A stretch of DNA of 16,199 nucleotides from DASWIG01 sp965371445 (GTDB lineage Bacteria > Acidobacteriota > Thermoanaerobaculia > Multivoradales > J023): the NCBI GenBank assembly GCA_965371445.1, contig CBDUYN010000214.1, positions 1 through 16,199 of the forward strand, read 5' to 3'. The notes under the pieces are model-generated. The model searched no databases. It was not told where the DNA came from and worked only from the letters and a program-made list of their open reading frames with translations. The translations under genes were made by a program, and so were the position numbers. Each line of letters begins with the position of its first letter. Position 1 is the stretch's first letter. This document shows positions 1 to 6,382 of this stretch, in pieces.

Positions 1-70
1 ACTGAGGAATCGGCACAGTCGAGTTGGAAGGCTCGAAATCGAGAACGTAAGAGAAAGGAGAACGGATAGC

Positions 71-418
71 ATGAAAGCCAAGGGTTACGCCGCCGACGGC
101 CATAGGGTGGCGGTCGCCATTCTCTACCGCGCGATGAAGATCGATAGCTGGGTTAGCGTCTGTCGCCATATTCGAGAGGTCGATGAGGACTTCGGCACTG
201 GAATCGAGCCCCACATCTCATGTTGGAGAAAGCTGGCCGACTTTTCTGACAGACTACCGGAGGCTTCGGAGGAGGAGCTATATGCCCTTCTCGATCTGAG
301 CGAGCTCAGAGCTTTTCTTCGTTATGTTGCGGAGGCTTTTGAGAACCCGGAACTTGTCACCGCTGCCGTAGAGTTGTTCGAAGAGCATCTTGAAGCTCAG
401 GCCGGTGCCGCTAATTGA
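71..418 (+). CDS. Small helical protein of unknown function, upstream of RadC-like gene
   Basis: I do not recognise this 115-residue protein. It is acidic and looks almost entirely alpha-helical, with no signal peptide and no membrane segment, so it is probably cytoplasmic. A central WRKLADFSDRLPEASEEELY stretch and a Leu/Glu-rich C-terminal helix are the most protein-like parts. The start is well supported: AAAGGAG lies at 54-60, ten bases before the ATG. The stop is only 15 bases before the first possible start of the RadC-like gene, so the two are probably co-transcribed. G+C content is visibly lower than in the genes on the right side of the window, which together with the neighbouring debris suggests accessory DNA. 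It could be a partner or regulator of the downstream JAB protein, but nothing in the sequence shows that directly. Confidence 0.7.
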   Translation: MKAKGYAADGHRVAVAILYRAMKIDSWVSVCRHIREVDEDFGTGIEPHISCWRKLADFSDRLPEASEEELYALLDLSELRAFLRYVAEAFENPELVTAAVELFEEHLEAQAGAAN

Positions 419-433
419 CTCGCCGAGATTCCG

Positions 434-1144
434 ATGATGCGGGGAAAGCCGATCCCTTCTTGGGATCTCGCGGAAGCGGAGACCGGCGAGAGGGATCTCG
501 AAGCGGCGGCCGACGCCGGCTATCCTGGCTGCAACAAGGGCATAGAGGTTGAATTCCACTCCAGGATGCCTCGGCTTCACGACGCTCATCTCCTCGCAAG
601 TCTTACGGGAATGCATCTCCACGTTGCCCTGGAGATCATGGATGCCGGAGGTTTGCACCATGCCAGAGACAGGATCGCAGCTCTACCTCCGGGTATTCGG
701 GCACGTGCTGAGATGTTACTGGAATACTCGATCCAGGTCGCCAGGAGACGAATTCCCGAGAGGCGGATCCTGAAGAGGAAAGAAGCTGTTGCCGAATACC
801 TTATCTTGAAGCACTACTCACCAGACCAAGAGGTCGCCGGTGCCTTGTTCCTGGACTGTCGAGATGGCCTGATCTGCGAGAAGCTGTTTTATCGCGGAGG
901 TGCGACCCGAATGGCGATCGAGCCCCGCATGTACCTGAAGGTCGGCCTCTTGGTTGGCGCCTTGGGAATCGTGATATTTCACAGCCATCCTTCGGGAATT
1001 CCCGCGCCATCGGCTGAGGATTTCGTGTTTACGCGTCAGATGACCACCGCCGGGGAAATCGTCGGCATTCGTGTCCATGACCATATCATCCTCGGCAACC
1101 TTGGCAGGTGGGTGTCGCTACAGGCAAAGGGGGGTCTTTGGTAA
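434..1144 (+). CDS. RadC-like JAB/MPN-domain protein
   Basis: The C-terminal half (about residues 110-236) is a RadC/UPF0758 domain of the JAB/MPN metalloprotease fold. It carries the metal-binding signature HSHPSG at residues 183-188, PSAED ending in Asp196, and the conserved tail VHDHIILG. The N-terminal part (from about MPRLHDAHLLASLTG) resembles the RadC N-terminal helical domain, but its helix-hairpin-helix is degenerate. RadC proteins were once linked to recombinational repair. Their real function is unsettled, and many accessory copies sit on mobile or defence-related DNA. The start is uncertain: the ATG at 434 has a weak ribosome site, and the residues before Met45 (ATG at 566) look unlike RadC, so the protein may begin at 566 and have about 192 residues. 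It lies just after the small helical gene and 46 bases before a broken comM. The domain call is strong; the biological role is not known. Confidence 0.85.
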   Translation: MMRGKPIPSWDLAEAETGERDLEAAADAGYPGCNKGIEVEFHSRMPRLHDAHLLASLTGMHLHVALEIMDAGGLHHARDRIAALPPGIRARAEMLLEYSIQVARRRIPERRILKRKEAVAEYLILKHYSPDQEVAGALFLDCRDGLICEKLFYRGGATRMAIEPRMYLKVGLLVGALGIVIFHSHPSGIPAPSAEDFVFTRQMTTAGEIVGIRVHDHIILGNLGRWVSLQAKGGLW

Positions 1145-1190
1145 CTGACGAGGGTTCTTCAAGACTGTGCAAGAGAGGGGAGGTCAGAAG

Positions 1191-1493
1191 ATGATCGCCC
1201 GAGCCGTGTCCTCTACTCCCTGGGGCGTCGATGCCCGCCGCGTCGCCATCGAAGTGGACGTCTGCAATGGCCCGCCACAGATTCACATCGTCGGTCTTCA
1301 GGAAGCGTCGATCCGCGAGAGCCGGAAACGTGTACGCTCGGCGATCAGGGATTCCGGCTTCGATCTCCCGCCGCGGGTCATGGTCGTGACCCTGGCGCCT
1401 GCAGAGCGGCTCTGCCAAAGTGGGTGGGACCTCAAAGCTCTCTCACAACGACACGGAGCCCCGGAGACTGGCGCTGCAACATCCGCAGGCTGA
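1191..1493 (+). pseudogene. comM: comM/yifB 5' fragment (Mg-chelatase-like AAA protein), truncated
   Basis: Residues 1 to about 72 match the N-terminus of ComM/YifB closely: MIARAVSSTPWGVDARRVAI, then the IHIVGL motif, RESRKRVRSAIRDSGFDLPP and VTLAPAE. In ComM this is the N-terminal subdomain before the AAA+ ATPase core. The family is normally about 500 residues, acts as a DNA helicase for branch migration, and contains Walker motifs that are absent here. After LAPAE the family's D-x-R-K-x-G continuation is lost, and the frame runs about 28 unrelated codons to a stop. The start is good (GGGGAGG eight bases before the ATG), so the promoter-proximal end was kept and the rest was lost or replaced. 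The break coincides with an inverted repeat at 1401-1415 and abuts a Mom-like relic on the opposite strand. A complete comM probably exists elsewhere in this genome. Confidence 0.82.
1401..1415. repeat. Perfect inverted repeat at the comM breakpoint
   Basis: GCAGAGC, a single G, then GCTCTGC: 7-base arms around one central base. It begins in the last recognisable comM codons (APAE) and ends where homology has disappeared, so it may mark the recombination or deletion junction. Its short length means chance cannot be excluded. Confidence 0.5.
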
Positions 1494-1715
1494 TGGCCAG
1501 GCACCGCGAGGTGGGGTGCTCGCGGCCCGGCGCCAGCGCGACGCGCACAAAGCTCACAGGCTCCCGTCGGCTCCAGGCCAAACGGCCGGGTGAGGTGCCT
1601 GTTGGCGCCGCATCCGTAGAGGATCGTGCCGACGAAACGACCTGCCTCCCAGACGCCGATGCGAACGAGCTTGGCGGCGGGACGACATTACGATGGGATG
1701 CAGCGATCTCTCCGG
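1432..1715 (-). pseudogene. Mom-family DNA-modification gene, frameshifted remnant
   Basis: Two - strand frames together give the core of a Mom-like protein, a GNAT-fold enzyme family that modifies adenine in DNA. The upstream frame reads AAKLVRIGVWEAGRFVGTIL then YGCGANRHLTRPFGLEPTGACEL. The next frame continues VRVALAPGREHPTSRCLAIS and LRMLQRQSPGLRVVV. The switch falls at CTTTGTG on the - strand (+ strand 1546-1552), where removing one T restores CELVRVAL. A second frame change seems to lie near 1675, just before PAAKL. The N-terminal substrate-binding part and the C-terminal part after VVV (family: SYADP and onwards) are missing, and a stop follows REL. It is sandwiched between the comM break and the duplicated-domain gene, whose start overlaps it. 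I identify the family from remembered conserved motifs; loss of function is clear if the read is correct. Confidence 0.72.
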
Positions 1716-2310
1716 CGTGTGGTCTCAACAATCGGGGAATTCTGGTAGCTCAAGGTGGGTATTGAAACGTCGCAACGACGGCACTTACGACGCGCACGAA
1801 GAAGGACTAGGGAATGCGCGCGGAACGGCGACTTACGATGGAACATCCCTCAAGATCGAATGGAGTGCGGGAACTTGGAGCGGCTACTACCAATGGTTCA
1901 TAAACCAGGATTGCAGAGGTGGATCGGGCAACCTGGTATTTACAGAAGGGCAAAGAGCGGGCGAAAAGGATACCACCAGCGCTGTTCGAGTGTCCGGGAC
2001 ATCAGAACATAGCTGCCGTGATCTCTTTGGCGCATGGACGCAAACCTCGGGCAATTCTGGAGCCTCGATCTGGAACTTGACCCGTCGCTCGGACGGAAGC
2101 TACGACGCCAAGGAAAGAGGACTAGGAAGTGCCACGGGCCGCGCTACCTACTCTGGAGGGACCTTACGACTCACATGGAAAACGGGCAACTGGGAGGGTG
2201 TCTACGAGTGGTCGCTCGATTCGAGTTGTAGCTCTGGATCCGGTCGGTTGAACTTCAGTGCAGGCGATCGTGCGGGTGAGACCGATAACTCCACGGTACA
2301 GAGGGATTAG
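1693..2310 (+). CDS. Protein with two tandem copies of an unrecognised ~100-residue domain
   Basis: The 205 residues are almost fully two copies of one domain, starting at Cys3 and Cys108 (period 105). Shared landmarks in both copies are C-x-DL-x-G-x-W, SGNSG, the R-x-DG-x-YDA-x-E-x-GLG stretch, A-T/R-A-TY, an L-x-I/L-x-W-x-x-G-x-W segment, a W near GxYxW, a Cys before a GSG loop, and a final x-GxRAGE/xDRAGE motif. The pattern of alternating aromatic and polar residues suggests a compact beta-sheet fold, with one Cys pair per repeat that could form a disulfide. I know no family name for it. There is no signal peptide, no clear ribosome site before ATG 1693, and the frame stays open upstream through the Mom relic. 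The gene is therefore probably the 3' part of a longer, perhaps secreted, repeat protein, fused at about 1690 to older debris. Codon use is less GC-rich than its neighbours. Confidence 0.6.
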   Translation: MGCSDLSGVWSQQSGNSGSSRWVLKRRNDGTYDAHEEGLGNARGTATYDGTSLKIEWSAGTWSGYYQWFINQDCRGGSGNLVFTEGQRAGEKDTTSAVRVSGTSEHSCRDLFGAWTQTSGNSGASIWNLTRRSDGSYDAKERGLGSATGRATYSGGTLRLTWKTGNWEGVYEWSLDSSCSSGSGRLNFSAGDRAGETDNSTVQRD

Positions 2311-2367
2311 GAAACCGTCGTCGACCAGCAGAATTTGTGGTGCCGTACTAATCACAAGTCCTTCCAT
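2311..2367 (-). pseudogene. Possible 5' stub of a response-regulator gene
   Basis: Starting at the ATG whose complement is 2365-2367, the - strand reads MEGLVISTAPQILLVDDG. ILLVDD at this distance from a start is the classic first beta-strand and acidic pocket of a CheY-like receiver domain. Homology stops at once where the antisense of the upstream gene's 3' end begins. It is too short for certainty and could be chance. Confidence 0.25.
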
Positions 2368-2384
2368 ACGAATCACAAGTCCTT
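2350..2384. repeat. 14-bp direct repeat, 21-bp period
   Basis: AATCACAAGTCCTT occurs at 2350-2363 and again, identically, at 2371-2384, separated by seven bases. On the - strand the copies (AAGGACTTGTGATT) flank the possible response-regulator ATG. Two helical turns between copies would suit a protein-binding site, but a local duplication near a junction is equally possible. Confidence 0.7.
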
Positions 2385-2388
2385 ATGT

Positions 2389-2827
2389 TCAATAGTTTAG
2401 CCGTATTGGCCCATGGTTCAGTCGGGCGACGCCCGCGCGGGACCGGCGCGCGAGGAGACAGACCGCGCCGTGGCCGGGATCGCGGCCTCGCCTCGGGACG
2501 CAGATCACGGGAATCGGTCCACGGATCACCGTCTTCTCCTTCCCCAATTCCTCCTTCCCCCGCTTGCCTTTCGCCTGGCGTTTCGCGGCAGCCTCGGCTT
2601 CGACGTCCGCGATCATGTCCCGGACCTTCCGGCTCCCCTCGGCCGGCGTCAGATCCTTCCAGCAAGGCAGCGGAGCCAGTTTCAGGAAGTAGTCGGTGAC
2701 ATACTCCCCGCGGGCCAGCGTCTTCCCCCGGCGTCGGGACCGAGGACGCTCGTCCCTCTCGGGCATCTTTTTCACCTGTCCGGAGGGCCGTCAGGCGCTC
2801 CTTCGGTGTCCAAAGTGTTGAAAACAA
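2389..2827 (-). pseudogene. RAYT-like (REP-associated tyrosine transposase) C-terminal fragment
   Basis: The - strand frame contains YVTDYFLKLAPLPCWKDLTP and IADVEAEAAAKRQAKGKRG, which I recognise as the segment lying downstream of the Y1 nuclease domain in large RAYT-type transposases of Acidobacteriota-like genomes. The catalytic HUH and Tyr motifs are absent. After KGKRG the expected continuation (GVxKILAQDPxxxP and KKSPAP) is replaced by degenerate, Arg-rich sequence. A different frame near 2827 gives MFSTLWTPKERLTALRTGEK with AREG, suggesting a frameshift or an independent start. The missing downstream motif is found in a second fragment at 6150-6300. The fragment occupies most of the 660-base interval before the secreted protein; I see no intact gene here. 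Family assignment is from memory of recurring motifs. Confidence 0.5.
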
Positions 2828-2973
2828 GGGGCTTGTGGCTCGGGTGGTCCCTGGAGCGAGGAACTCTACGTCATCGGTGCCGGCAGGCGTGCATGGGTGT
2901 CAGACGGCCTCGCCTCCATGGCCAGGGTGTGCTATCATGAGTGCGACAGCTCACCGACCAGAAGGGCACCACC

Positions 2974-5934
2974 ATGGCTGAGGCAGCTCACCTTCGCTCG
3001 AAACCTCTGAGGACCGCTGCCGGCCTCGTCCTGCTCACCGCCCTTGGTGCCTTGCCGGCCGCCGCCGATCCGGTTCTCTGGGCCGTTGATGCGACCCGGC
3101 GGGTCGGTCCCAACGACGCCACCGAGAGCTCGAACCGGATCTGGTCCTCGACCCGCAGCGAGGTGAACCTGCGCGTCGCCCGGAGAGAGAGCGAAGGCTT
3201 CCACCTCGTAGTCACTGCCGAGGGTGCCGGTCTCACCGGTGTCGAGGTCACCGCAACCGCGCTTTCCGGCGCCGCCGGCACGATCACCCTCGATCGCGTC
3301 CACCTCTACCGGGAGGCGTTCTTCAACGTCACCACGATCAGCAACGTCGAGGGCCATCCCCGGATCGGCGAGACCGGCCAGGTACCCGACGCCTTGATAC
3401 CCTTCGTCGATCCCTACGGCAGCGCGCAGGAGATCGGTATCCCGTTCGACGTCGCCCTCGGCAGCAACCAGCCGATCTGGGTGCTCGTCGAAGTGCCGCC
3501 GGCGGCTGCGGCGGGAACCTACGAGGGGACGCTCTCGCTGGTCAGGCGCAGCGACAGCGCCGTTCTGGGCACGGTGACGGTGGTCCTCGAGGTCCTCTCC
3601 CTGGTCCTGCCGCAGCGTCCGACGTTCCAGGCCTTCTTCAACCTCGATCGGTCGATCCTCTCCGAGCTCCACGGCAACGCCACCGGGGCCCAGGCGGTCA
3701 CCATCCGGCGCAACGCCCTGGAAGAGCTGTCGCGGCGCCGAATCGCCCCTGGCTACGAGTTTCCGGTGCTTCCCTCCTACAACAACTCCACCGGCTTCGA
3801 CTGGTCCCTGGCCGACCCGGAGTGGTCCTGGTGGCTGGACACCCGCGAGAGCTCGGTGGTCAACCTGCCGCAGATCTGGGACGACGACAGCGCGCAGTAC
3901 CGGATCCAAACCGCCGGCGGACCTCCCTACACCGCGGCCAACCTCACGCCGGGCTCCCACTTCGACCTGCAGGCCCGGCTCTTCTACACCCGGCTGTGGG
4001 ACGACCTCACGACCCGGGGATGGGCCGGCCGGGCCGTCGTCTTTCTCGAAGGGGACGACCAGGGTGTGATCAGCGACGAGCCTTATTCCGGGGGCCAGGC
4101 CACCTACGACCGGATCCGGGCGTGGGCGGACATCTTCCACAATCCCGACGCCAGCGATCCTGGCAAGCGGTTCCCGTTCATCGTGGCCGGCGATTCCGTC
4201 TACCCGTCGGCCCCCTATGCCGACGTGCGAGGGTACGTCGACGTCTGGGATCACTACATGGACGAGGTGGACGCCAACGTCGAGGTCTACGCGCAGCGCC
4301 TCGCCTCCTTCCCCGGCGAAGCGGTGTGGCTGGTGCCCAACAGCTACGGCGACTTCGTCGACTATCCGTCGGTTCATCACCGGTCGCTCGGCTTCTTCGC
4401 CTGGAAGACCGGCGCCACGGGTCTCGAGCACTGGGCCTCCCTCGCCTGGTTCGACGCTGCCGAGAACCCGGTGAGCCCCTGGAATCCGGCCAACCTGACT
4501 CCGGTCTGGGGCTGGGCCGGCGGGGCCGAGCTCTGGCCGGGCTACGACATCGAGCAACGGGGGATCAACATCGACGGCCCCTTGCCGTCTCTGCGCCTGG
4601 AGCTCAACCGCCAGGCCTTCGAGGACTACGAGTACCTGCAATTGCTCGACGACGGCGGCCTCGGCGCCCTGGCGGACGCACTGGCTACGGCGGCGGTGCC
4701 CAGCCGGCTGTGGGAGGGCCTGGCGATCGACCGCGACCAGTACGAACGATGCCGCGCGGCCGCGATCAGCGCGCTCGGGGCCCGCGGCGCCACCGCCACG
4801 ATCAGCGGCACTGTCCGCAATCCTTCCGCCGTCCCGATCGGCGGGGCCCTGGTGGGCAACGGCACCTTCGCGGCGCTCACCGCAGCGGACGGCACCTACA
4901 GTCTCACCGTCCCAGCCGGAACGATCACCCTGAACGCCACCGCTGAGCGCCATCTGCCGGCCACTTTGACGGTGGCTTCCGGCGGCAGCGCCGTCGACTT
5001 CACCCTGACTCCCCTGGCGACTACCGTCACCGGCATGTTCGGCTCCTTCGAGATCCCGGCCGAGCTCTGGGTCGGCGAGCGGGCGACGACCGCGCTCGCC
5101 ACCCAGCACGTCACCGACGGCTCGACGTCGCTGCACGCGACCTTTCTCGACAGTGCGGTCCCGGACTCGCTGATCTATCCCCCGGACTCGGTGCTGCCGA
5201 GCGACTGGTCAACCTATGACGTCTTCGAGATGGACGTCTACAACGCCTCGTCCTGGCTCACCGAGCTCGACGTCGAGGTCTACGACTCTGTCGGCGGGGA
5301 AACGATCGAGCTCTTCTACCTCAATCCGGGCGAGGGGACGACAGTGAGCATCCCGATCGCCGGCATGACCAGCGCCGCCAACGACGCCGACTGGATCGAG
5401 ATCTACGTGGACTCGCCCGGCAAGGGTGACCGGGACCTTTATTTCGACCACTTCCGGCTGGTGACCGTGACCGGCTCCGACGGCACCGCTCCGGGCGCCC
5501 CGGCCGGGCTCGCCACCGCGACCGGGGAGGACCCGCCCCGCTCGGGCACCCCGCGTCCGTGGGTGGAGCTCACCTGGCAGGCGCCGACCCAGGACGCCGG
5601 TGGCGGTGCCTTGACCGGCGTCTTTCGCTACGAGATCCTGCGGGGACCGGCGGGCCAGGACCCCACAGTGGTTCTCAATCCCCACCAAGCCGTGACCGAC
5701 CCGCTCTATCGCGACCTCGAGGTCTCTGTGGGCGAGACCTGGGCCTATGCGGTGCGGGCGGTGGATTTCGCGGGAAACGCCGGCTCTGCGTCGACCCGCA
5801 TCGAGGTCACCGCGGCAACCGCAAGCTCGATCTTCGCGGATGGCTTCGAGTCGGGCGATGTCTCGCGCTGGTCGCTATCAACCCCCTTAAGGTGCAGGCC
5901 TGTTAAGGTGCCACCCTCACAGAACCCCTGTTAA
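2974..5934 (+). CDS. Secreted GH123/DUF4091-like multidomain protein with DGFESGD tag
   Basis: 986 residues from the ATG at 2974; a GTG at 2941 would add 11 residues but would spoil the signal peptide. Residues 1-31 are a Sec signal (MAEAAHLRSKPLRTAAGLVL then a hydrophobic run and AAA-D). About 35-215 is the beta-sandwich typical of DUF4091/GH123 proteins. About 215-600 is a TIM-barrel-like DUF4091 region with VISDEPY, whose Asp368-Glu369 pair corresponds to the catalytic DE of GH123 N-acetylgalactosaminidases, and the late signature PSLRLELNRQAFEDYEYLQL. About 607-685 is a carboxypeptidase-regulatory-like beta domain, 687-830 a carbohydrate-binding-like sandwich, and 840-948 a fibronectin type III domain. 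SIFADGFESGDVSRWS at about 952-967 is a C-terminal tag shared with other secreted proteins of such genomes. It probably acts outside the cytoplasm on a glycan; the substrate is unknown. The last 19 residues (LSTPLRC onwards) run into a repeat cluster and look like read-through of the tag's normal stop. Confidence 0.85.
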   Translation: MAEAAHLRSKPLRTAAGLVLLTALGALPAAADPVLWAVDATRRVGPNDATESSNRIWSSTRSEVNLRVARRESEGFHLVVTAEGAGLTGVEVTATALSGAAGTITLDRVHLYREAFFNVTTISNVEGHPRIGETGQVPDALIPFVDPYGSAQEIGIPFDVALGSNQPIWVLVEVPPAAAAGTYEGTLSLVRRSDSAVLGTVTVVLEVLSLVLPQRPTFQAFFNLDRSILSELHGNATGAQAVTIRRNALEELSRRRIAPGYEFPVLPSYNNSTGFDWSLADPEWSWWLDTRESSVVNLPQIWDDDSAQYRIQTAGGPPYTAANLTPGSHFDLQARLFYTRLWDDLTTRGWAGRAVVFLEGDDQGVISDEPYSGGQATYDRIRAWADIFHNPDASDPGKRFPFIVAGDSVYPSAPYADVRGYVDVWDHYMDEVDANVEVYAQRLASFPGEAVWLVPNSYGDFVDYPSVHHRSLGFFAWKTGATGLEHWASLAWFDAAENPVSPWNPANLTPVWGWAGGAELWPGYDIEQRGINIDGPLPSLRLELNRQAFEDYEYLQLLDDGGLGALADALATAAVPSRLWEGLAIDRDQYERCRAAAISALGARGATATISGTVRNPSAVPIGGALVGNGTFAALTAADGTYSLTVPAGTITLNATAERHLPATLTVASGGSAVDFTLTPLATTVTGMFGSFEIPAELWVGERATTALATQHVTDGSTSLHATFLDSAVPDSLIYPPDSVLPSDWSTYDVFEMDVYNASSWLTELDVEVYDSVGGETIELFYLNPGEGTTVSIPIAGMTSAANDADWIEIYVDSPGKGDRDLYFDHFRLVTVTGSDGTAPGAPAGLATATGEDPPRSGTPRPWVELTWQAPTQDAGGGALTGVFRYEILRGPAGQDPTVVLNPHQAVTDPLYRDLEVSVGETWAYAVRAVDFAGNAGSASTRIEVTAATASSIFADGFESGDVSRWSLSTPLRCRPVKVPPSQNPC

Positions 5935-5936
5935 GG
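5884..5936. repeat. Cluster of three TTAAGG repeats at the 3' end of the secreted-protein gene
   Basis: CCTGTTAAGG occurs at 5899-5908 and 5927-5936, and a variant CCCTTAAGG ends at 5892. CTTAAG/CCTTAAGG is self-complementary, and ACCCCTGTTAAGGGT (5924-5938) is an imperfect hairpin. The cluster replaces the usual stop after the DGFESGD tag and supplies the actual stop codon of the gene. It could be a decayed REP-type insertion. Confidence 0.6.
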
Positions 5937-6105
5937 GTCGCTGCGCGCGAACTGTGTCTCCTGGATTGGAACGGGGTGAGCGGGAACCGTCGTCTCGTTT
6001 GGGAGCCCCGTGTCGCGGCGGGGAACGTGGACCGTCGGGATCTCTCCGCGCCACACGATCTTCCACTCCTCCCCGACCTTGTTGATGACCAGCCGGCGAC
6101 TCGGT
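5931..6105 (-). pseudogene. Unidentified coding remnant (C-terminal)
   Basis: The - strand frame reads LVINKVGEEWKIVWRGEIPT then VHVPRRD and ends at a stop at 5931. The first 28 residues look like real protein, with a beta-strand, a turn, and the WKIVWRG pattern seen at the ends of SnoaL/DUF4440-like folds. Immediately upstream is a GGT/GGC-rich run (6104-6126) giving only prolines or His/Arg. No start can be assigned. Together with the next entry it accounts for the roughly 450 bases without an intact gene between 5935 and 6382. Confidence 0.3.
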
Positions 6106-6149
6106 GGCGGTGGCGGCGGTGGCGGCAGTTGGCCCCCGCTTCGAGAAGA

Positions 6150-6300
6150 AGAGCATCGGCGCCGGGGACTTCTTGCTCTTGCCGATCGGCTGGCAAGGAT
6201 CCTGGGCCAGGATCTTCTCGACGCCCAAGACCTCACGGTCTCCCCGCTCGGCGGCCGCCTCCTTGGCCATGCTATTCGCCGAACGAGTCGAGGATCTCCG
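6150..6300 (-). pseudogene. RAYT-like transposase fragment (KILAQDP...KKSPAP segment)
   Basis: One - strand frame reads AKEAAAERGDREVLGVEKIL then AQDPCQPIGKSKKSPAPMLF. The LGVxKILAQDP and SKKSPAP pairs are characteristic of the region after the nuclease domain of the large RAYT-like transposases. The following family motif, a conserved aromatic/Arg-rich helix and a FPPGSFPP-like end, is not found. The fragment has no start of its own and is cut on both sides. It is about 20 bases from a REP-like hairpin cluster (6321-6371), as expected for decayed RAYT neighbourhoods. It complements, rather than overlaps, the fragment at 2389-2827, so both could come from one split element or from two copies. 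Confidence 0.5.
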
Positions 6301-6320
6301 TGGGCTCGGTGACACAACGT

Positions 6321-6371
6321 TCCTGCTCGGCTACAAGCTCGTCCCGAGCAGTAGGGCAGGCTTCGCCTGTC
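6321..6371. repeat. REP/REPIN-like double hairpin with GTAG head
   Basis: Two nested structures lie just beyond the DUF4406 stop. CTGCTCGG (6323-6330) pairs perfectly with CCGAGCAG (6344-6351) around a 13-base loop. Directly after it GTAG (6351-6354) is followed by GGCAGGC, TTC, GCCTGTC (6355-6371), a seven-pair hairpin with one G-T pair. A GTAG head followed by a short GC-rich hairpin is the known layout of REP sequences mobilised by RAYT transposases, and a RAYT remnant lies next to it. Confidence 0.55.
6330..6342. repeat. Left copy of 13-bp direct repeat bracketing the DUF1848-DUF4406 unit
   Basis: GCTACAAGCTCGT, identical and in the same orientation as 7832-7844. It is followed directly by CCCGAG (6343-6348); the right copy has the same hexamer after a five-base insertion. 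The copies are 1,502 bases apart. Confidence 0.65.
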
Positions 6372-6382
6372 GCTCCTGAGAA

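Noticed and set aside
3822..4946. 374-codon + strand frame within the secreted-protein gene
   Set aside because: Arg/Pro-rich shifted-frame shadow without recognisable motifs.
2935..5136. 733-codon open frame on the - strand opposite the secreted-protein gene
   Set aside because: It is a GC-rich antisense shadow: Arg/Gly/Asp-rich with no domain, while the + strand has clear family motifs and a signal peptide.
6104..6126. GGT/GGC-rich run as a coding Gly-rich or Pro-rich domain
   Set aside because: Simple-sequence run between two unrelated coding remnants; no continuous frame supports a protein.
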